Below, in pieces: positions 5,642-9,705 of a DNA stretch of 9,705 nucleotides (positions are counted from its first letter, which is position 1; each line of letters begins with the position of its first letter). The stretch spans positions 1 through 9,705 of the forward strand of contig DMRV01000130.1 in NCBI GenBank assembly GCA_003456455.1, in the 5' to 3' direction. Both the position numbers and the translations under genes were made by a program. The notes beneath the pieces are model-generated. The model did not search any database. It worked only from the letters and a program-made list of their open reading frames with translations, and was not told the DNA's origin. The stretch comes from Flavobacteriales bacterium. GTDB taxonomy: Bacteria; Bacteroidota; Bacteroidia; UBA10329.

Positions 5642-6406
5642 TTATTCCCAGTTTCCGCTGGTTGATGGTTCTGTCATGGAACCAACACGAAGGTCTTTTT
5701 TTGGGTCGTAATATTCTGGTACGATTCCATCAAATATGTAGCTGTTTAGAGCAACAACTTCAAATACAGGAACCATCACTTGTCCTTTTTCAACCATACC
5801 GCTTTCCATCGAAAACTCTTGCGTGTTCAATGGTGGGATGAACCGGATGTCATTAATGTCACCTTCAAATTTGAAGAGCGAATCTTTTACGCTAACCAGC
5901 ATTGTGTCACGTGTAACTAATCCCAAGTCAACGGCTTGTTGCTCTGTTAACGTATCAGGAACGGTTCCCAAGGCTCTAATAACTGGGAAGGAGTCGGTAT
6001 TAACGAAAGTGATAAGCGTATCGAAACCTGAAGCATATTTACGGTAAACCGACTTGTAGGCTAACTGCCAATCTCTAATTGTCTTTAGTTTGGTTTCAAC
6101 TTTTGCGTAACGCTTTGTTTTCTCTTGGTTGAATTCTAGAGGAGCTTGAATAGAGCGATAAGCAAAATAAGCTGTAACAAAAGCAAGTGGAAGAAAAACG
6201 AAGAATAGTGCTTTCTGAATTACACCGCTTAGGATGCCGAGTTTCATGGCAACAGAAAACAAACCTACCGAGAGGATAAGTCCACCTCCTAAAATCCAGA
6301 AGCCGTTTTGTCCTCCAAATAGAGAATAAAACAGGATAAGAAGTCCACTAATAATTAAAAGGGCGGGAAAGATAAAATCGCCTATGTTTTTGCCAATATT
6401 CTTCAT
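5642..6406 (-). CDS. Conserved Bacteroidota membrane protein, three N-terminal helices plus a soluble domain
   Basis: The protein has 254 residues. Three hydrophobic segments are visible at about 11-30, 36-54 and 63-83. A polar domain (84-254) follows and is probably periplasmic if the N-terminus is cytoplasmic. This domain opens with a charged helix (EKTKRYAKVETKLKTIRDWQ), then AYKSVYRKYASGFDTLITFV at about 116-135. That pattern recalls the mature part of type IV pilin-like proteins (a helix, then a short YKxxxGxY-like segment). I also recall similar Bacteroidota hypothetical proteins carrying SFPVIRALGTVPDTLTE. There are no cysteines or catalytic motifs that I recognise. It is the first gene of the three-gene minus-strand operon, with a promoter at 6448-6480. 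The ATG at 6406 is the first in frame and directly precedes the helices. No function is assigned. Confidence 0.75.
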   Translation of the reverse strand: MKNIGKNIGDFIFPALLIISGLLILFYSLFGGQNGFWILGGGLILSVGLFSVAMKLGILSGVIQKALFFVFLPLAFVTAYFAYRSIQAPLEFNQEKTKRYAKVETKLKTIRDWQLAYKSVYRKYASGFDTLITFVNTDSFPVIRALGTVPDTLTEQQAVDLGLVTRDTMLVSVKDSLFKFEGDINDIRFIPPLNTQEFSMESGMVEKGQVMVPVFEVVALNSYIFDGIVPEYYDPKKDLRVGSMTEPSTSGNWE

Positions 6407-6447
6407 CAGTTATGCTGTGCTTAAATGGTCAATTTTTCAGATGCGTG

Positions 6448-6480
6448 CAAATCTACATTTTTTTCAAACGGGAATTGAAA
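6448..6480 (-). promoter_or_regulatory. Bacteroidota-type promoter for the membrane protein-DUF3822-rsmD operon
   Basis: On the minus strand TAGATTTG (6448-6455) is a perfect match to the -7 consensus TAnnTTTG and is followed by CACGC. A TTTC at 6477-6480, 21 nt upstream, could serve as a weak -33 element. Transcription would start near 6441, giving a leader of about 35 nt before the ATG at 6406. Confidence 0.6.
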
Positions 6481-6555
6481 CATCGTATTGCAAAACAATC
6501 ATTGAGATTGAATAATATTAAGAATTAAGGGTTGGTAAAATTTGTTTTTGGTCAA

Positions 6556-6585
6556 TTGAGGCGTGATTTCGGATGTCTAAATTAC
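6556..6585 (+). promoter_or_regulatory. Probable promoter of the TonB-dependent receptor gene
   Basis: TTG at 6556-6558 is followed, after exactly 19 nt, by TAAATTAC at 6578-6585. This matches TAnnTTTG at four of its six fixed positions, and ACCCAAA follows, as at the rpsP promoter. Transcription would start near 6592, leaving a very short leader before the ATG at 6604. I see no convincing Fur box or other operator upstream. Confidence 0.4.
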
Positions 6586-6603
6586 ACCCAAATTGTTTTT
6601 TAG

Positions 6604-8907
6604 ATGAAAAATTTCATTGCCGTATTAGCTTCTATTCTTGGTCTTTCTACTTTGTTGGTTGAGGCTCAGACGATTAAAGGAAAGATTAATGATAAGTCTA
6701 ATGGTGAAACATTAATAGGTGTTAATATTTTTAATCAAGACAATGTTGGAGCAACAACCAATATTGATGGTGAATACAGTCTGATGCTTTCTGTGGGCGA
6801 GCAAACGGTTACATACAAGTTTATCGGATATCAGGCTTTTACTAAGAAATTTACTCTTGCCGAAGGAGAAACAGTTGAGTTTAATGCCAAGTTATCAGTT
6901 GCAAGTACCACACTAGATTTAGTAGTGGTTACCGGAAGCCAGTTCGAAAAGAAGGTAAGCGAAGAAATGGTTTCGGTAGATGTGATTAAGGAGTATTTGA
7001 TTGAGAACTCCGCATCACCGGACTTGAAGGCTGCTGTGGCAAAAGTGCCGGGTGTAACAATTCTTGACGGTCAGGCTTCCATTCGAGGTGGTGGTGGATT
7101 CGCTTATGGAGTCGGGAGTAGAGTGCAATTGGTAATTGATGATATACCGTTGCTTACTGGCGACTTGAAAGATATTCAGTGGAGCGCCATACCAATGGAA
7201 ACGGTGAAGCAGATAGAAGTTGTGAAAGGCTCGTCAAGTGTTTTGTATGGTTCTGGTGCAATGAATGGTGTAATCCATGTTCGAACAGGTTGGGCAAAGA
7301 AGAAACCCGAAACCAGCTTTAGGATTTACCAAGGTATTTATGGCAACCCTTCTGAAGAGGAAGCAAGATGGTGGCGCAAGTCCCAAAGTCCTGTTTTTAC
7401 AGGTGTTTTCTTTTCACATCGGCAAAAGGTCAAGAACGTAGATGTGGTGGTTGGAGCACACGGTAGCTCGGACTACACTTATCTCGAAAGAGGTAGCCGT
7501 CAGGCTTTTCGGCTAAATTGGAAAACAAGAGTTACCAATCAAAAGGTTATCGGACTTTCCTATGGTTTGAATGGGTCAGCCCAGTATCAGCAATCTGGTA
7601 GGTTTGTTCTTTGGGCAGACAATGTGGCTGGAGCGTACAGGCCACTAGAAGGAACGGCCTCGTCCGATAAGTATATGTTTATAAATGTTGACCCTTGGAT
7701 TCAGTATTCTGGAGAGAAATCGGGGTTACATTCATTGAAAGCGAGATATTACCGTGTAGAAAGACGAAATGACGATTGGGAGGACCCCTCTGCTTCCAAC
7801 GTCATGTTTTTCGATTATAGATTTCAGAATGAGTTCAAGTATAAATTCAGAGTTACCGCGGGTGTTCAATACCAATATATCTGGAGTTTTAGCAGTTTAT
7901 ATCCAGAGGCAGGTAACGTTATTACTCACAACCCTTCTGTTTTTGCACAGGTTGAAAAACGGTTTATCGATAGGATATCTCTTCTGGTTGGTGTAAGAAA
8001 TGAATGGAATAATGTGCTTACGCTACGAAATGAAACCTCATTGCCAATTTTCAGGGCGGGTGCAAATTTCAAGGTGGCTGACAAAACCAATATTCGTGCT
8101 TCTTATGGCCAATCTTTTCGTTTTCCAAGTATTGGCGAAAAGTTTATCGATGCCAGCTTGGGACCAATAAGAATTCTCCCAAATGAAGAGTTGCAATCTG
8201 AAAAAGGTTGGTCTGCTGAGCTAGCGGTCAAGCAGGGCTTCCGAGTTTCAGGTTGGAATGCCTACTTCGATTTTGCCCTCTTTTGGATGGAGTTCAATAA
8301 CATGATTGAATACCAAATAGGTATTTATGATTTTGGAGATGAAACTGGGGTTTTAGGGTTTAAACCGTTCAATATTTCAAAGGCACGAATTGCTGGTGTT
8401 GAGTTTGGACTGACCGGTGATGGTAATTTAGGACCAATTCCTGTTCGGGCATTTATTGGATATACCTTTAATTATCCTGCCGATCTTCAGACTGATACCT
8501 CACAGCGAAATGTGGGAGTTTATTTCGATAATTTCTTTCAAAGTATTGTTGATGTTCAACCGTTGAATGAAACTGAAAGTATCTTGAAGTACAGAATAAC
8601 CCACAATTTTAAAGCGGATATTGAAGTGGATTTGTGGAAATTTACTCTGGGCTATGCTGTGGAGTACAATAGTTACATGAGTAGAATTGATGCTCCATTT
8701 GAAGCCCTTCTCCCTGGGTTTGCAGAGTATCGCCAACTTAATACAACTGGTGTTTGGCGCATGGATGCTAGATTGTTGTTTAATATTTCTAAAAAGTCAA
8801 GTGTGGGTCTTATAGCTAAAAACTTCCTGAATGAGTTTTATTCAGTTCGCCCGGGAGTTATGGAAGCGCCTAGAAACTTCACTTTGCAATACACGCTGAA
8901 GCTGTAA
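6604..8907 (+). CDS. TonB-dependent outer-membrane receptor
   Basis: This is an outer-membrane beta-barrel that would import a ligand using energy from TonB-ExbBD. The 767 residues begin with a Sec signal peptide, likely cleaved after VEA at residue 21. Residues about 23-98 form the carboxypeptidase-like regulatory domain common in Bacteroidota receptors (a GKINDKSNGETLIGVNI start and a TTNIDGEYSL turn). LDLVVVTGS at 104-112 resembles a TonB box. The plug is at about 115-228, with PGVTILDGQASIRGGGG, VQLVIDDIPLL and the family's ETVKQIEVVKGSSSVLYGSGAMNGVI. The rest is the barrel, ending in RNFTLQYTLKL. The protein is shorter than SusC proteins (about 1000 residues) and no SusD-like lipoprotein gene is adjacent, so a small ligand such as a siderophore, cobalamin or metal complex is more likely than a glycan. 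The ligand cannot be read from the sequence. It is monocistronic, with its own promoter and a probable terminator. Confidence 0.93.
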   Translation: MKNFIAVLASILGLSTLLVEAQTIKGKINDKSNGETLIGVNIFNQDNVGATTNIDGEYSLMLSVGEQTVTYKFIGYQAFTKKFTLAEGETVEFNAKLSVASTTLDLVVVTGSQFEKKVSEEMVSVDVIKEYLIENSASPDLKAAVAKVPGVTILDGQASIRGGGGFAYGVGSRVQLVIDDIPLLTGDLKDIQWSAIPMETVKQIEVVKGSSSVLYGSGAMNGVIHVRTGWAKKKPETSFRIYQGIYGNPSEEEARWWRKSQSPVFTGVFFSHRQKVKNVDVVVGAHGSSDYTYLERGSRQAFRLNWKTRVTNQKVIGLSYGLNGSAQYQQSGRFVLWADNVAGAYRPLEGTASSDKYMFINVDPWIQYSGEKSGLHSLKARYYRVERRNDDWEDPSASNVMFFDYRFQNEFKYKFRVTAGVQYQYIWSFSSLYPEAGNVITHNPSVFAQVEKRFIDRISLLVGVRNEWNNVLTLRNETSLPIFRAGANFKVADKTNIRASYGQSFRFPSIGEKFIDASLGPIRILPNEELQSEKGWSAELAVKQGFRVSGWNAYFDFALFWMEFNNMIEYQIGIYDFGDETGVLGFKPFNISKARIAGVEFGLTGDGNLGPIPVRAFIGYTFNYPADLQTDTSQRNVGVYFDNFFQSIVDVQPLNETESILKYRITHNFKADIEVDLWKFTLGYAVEYNSYMSRIDAPFEALLPGFAEYRQLNTTGVWRMDARLLFNISKKSSVGLIAKNFLNEFYSVRPGVMEAPRNFTLQYTLKL

Positions 8908-8928
8908 CCACGGTTAGGCTTTCTTTTT
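8900..8928 (+). terminator. Probable intrinsic terminator after the TonB-dependent receptor gene
   Basis: AGC (8900-8902) can pair with GCT (8918-8920), and TAACC (8905-8909) with GGTTA (8912-8916), with a small internal bulge. The hairpin is followed directly by a T-rich run TTTCTTTTT (8920-8928). The hairpin begins inside the last codons of the receptor gene. The loop is only two bases in the fully paired form, so the stem is modest. It would act only in the plus direction. Confidence 0.4.
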
Positions 8929-8937
8929 CGTAAGATT

Positions 8938-9705
8938 TCAGAACCCTGGATATGGGATTGGTAAACCTGTTTTTAGAACGGTGTGCACTAGAGTTATCAT
9001 AACTCCAAACATTACAACACCTACAACGAGCCAGTATTTAGATACATTTTGTCTTCGTATTAATTGGGTGGATCGCATTGCAAAGTACCAAATTGACAAG
9101 AGTCCTATTGCGCTGGTTACGAATGTCATGAAGTTCGGAATGACATTCATCGGGAAAATAAAAAGTGTAATCATGGTGCTTCCGATTACTGGCGGAAGAA
9201 TTAAGTGGTGCCATAAAAATCGTTGTCTATACTGCGGAATGTCTATTTGGTAAACAGATGTAGCGGTTTGTAGCAATGGTTTTGCATATAAAAACCCGAT
9301 GCTAATAGAAAGAAGAATACCAATAAGAGCCATGGCAACCCTTGCTGCTGCATTCATGTAGAAGTATGCTGCTACAATGCCAAGTTCTAGTCCAAGAGAG
9401 TCGAGGCTTCGAAACTGAAACTCCGAAGCGAAAAAAGCACCTATCAGCCGCTGCGAAATAATAGTGAAAGAGAGAAAACTTAACCAGATAAACAGGATTC
9501 TAAGCGGAATAGCTGCGGTTCTGAATTTGAGATACGCAGCGTAGAAAACAATGCCGGTAAAAAACATAACTACAATGCTAATCGAGAACGTGATTTTTAC
9601 ACATCTCGGATACCAAGCTGTGCTGTTCGCGAAACCAATGTAATCGAAGAAAAGTGTAGGTTTTAAATTATAATGCGCTGCTGTAACAGCTGTGGCCAAA
9701 TCGTA
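8938..9705 (-). CDS. Multi-pass inner-membrane protein of unknown function (C-terminal 255 residues, 5' end cut)
   Basis: The reading frame is open to the right edge (first codons Tyr-Asp-Leu-Ala), so the true start lies outside the window. A TTG at 9699 is in frame but I do not take it as the start. I count about seven hydrophobic segments, at residues 37-60, 66-88, 104-121, 122-141, 166-184, 189-210 and 223-244 of the visible part, joined by short loops rich in Arg and Lys. A histidine pair (WHH, about residue 166) precedes a PPVIGS segment. The C-terminus is short and proline-rich (GLPIPYPGF). I do not recognise the family and see no transporter, protease or kinase signature. The gene converges on the TonB receptor gene with only 30 bp between the stop codons. 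A role in respiration or in membrane sensing would be speculation. Confidence 0.7.
   Translation of the reverse strand, partial: YDLATAVTAAHYNLKPTLFFDYIGFANSTAWYPRCVKITFSISIVVMFFTGIVFYAAYLKFRTAAIPLRILFIWLSFLSFTIISQRLIGAFFASEFQFRSLDSLGLELGIVAAYFYMNAAARVAMALIGILLSISIGFLYAKPLLQTATSVYQIDIPQYRQRFLWHHLILPPVIGSTMITLFIFPMNVIPNFMTFVTSAIGLLSIWYFAMRSTQLIRRQNVSKYWLVVGVVMFGVMITLVHTVLKTGLPIPYPGF

Noticed and set aside
6490..6556. Possible Fur box upstream of the TonB-dependent receptor gene
   Set aside because: The region is AT-rich, but I could not find a convincing 19-bp Fur-type inverted repeat.
6604..6617. Dyad ATGAAA-AA-TTTCAT over the receptor start codon as a possible translational switch
   Set aside because: It is simply the common Met-Lys-Asn-Phe codon series at the start of a signal peptide and is AT-rich.
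6604..9705. Polysaccharide utilisation locus (SusC/SusD pair)
   Set aside because: The receptor is too short for SusC, no SusD-like lipoprotein or glycoside hydrolase gene follows, and the next gene is a multi-pass membrane protein on the other strand.
1..9705. Defence system, CRISPR array, prophage, insertion sequence or integron
   Set aside because: No repeat-spacer array, transposase, integrase or toxin-antitoxin signature was seen, and all identified genes are core or conserved Bacteroidota genes with even composition.

Overview
The window looks like a chromosomal housekeeping segment from a Bacteroidota species, most likely a Flavobacteriia-type lineage. Four things point there: a DnaE with a proofreading exonuclease fused at its N-terminus; a ribosomal protein bS16 with a long Ala/Glu-rich tail; promoters of the TTG-N19-21-TAnnTTTG type with no Shine-Dalgarno sequences; and Bacteroidota-restricted families (a DUF3822-like protein, a three-helix membrane protein, and a TonB-dependent receptor with a carboxypeptidase-like N-terminal domain). 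I see no transposase, integrase, CRISPR array, tRNA or rRNA, and no defence or secretion cassette.

Layout. Positions 1-1823 (minus) hold the first 607 codons of dnaE, cut at the left edge just where the polymerase palm begins. Positions 1824-2382 are a 559-bp gap without a convincing gene. It contains a hairpin-rich repeat that resembles a widespread flavobacterial intergenic element (about 2148-2235) and the promoter of the next operon. Positions 2383-4276 (plus) are a compact operon rpsP-rimM-trmN6 (bS16, the 16S processing factor RimM, and a tRNA1(Val) A37 N6-methyltransferase). It converges tail to tail, with a 12-bp overlap, on a minus-strand operon at 4265-6406 that is transcribed as membrane protein, then DUF3822-like protein, then rsmD (16S rRNA m2G966 methyltransferase). 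The 197-bp gap at 6407-6603 carries divergent promoters for that operon and for a 767-residue TonB-dependent outer-membrane receptor (6604-8907). After a probable terminator, a minus-strand multi-pass membrane protein (8938-9705) runs off the right edge.

How they fit together. The centre is a ribosome and tRNA maturation neighbourhood: bS16 and RimM in 30S assembly, RsmD on 16S rRNA, and TrmN6 on tRNA. DNA replication (dnaE) diverges on the left and outer-membrane uptake lies on the right. The least explained parts are the dnaE-rpsP gap (structured repeat, duplicated 13-mer, short hydrophobic ORF), the PHP domain of DnaE with two apparent metal-site substitutions, and two membrane proteins of unknown function. 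I did not find a strong candidate for a new multi-gene system.
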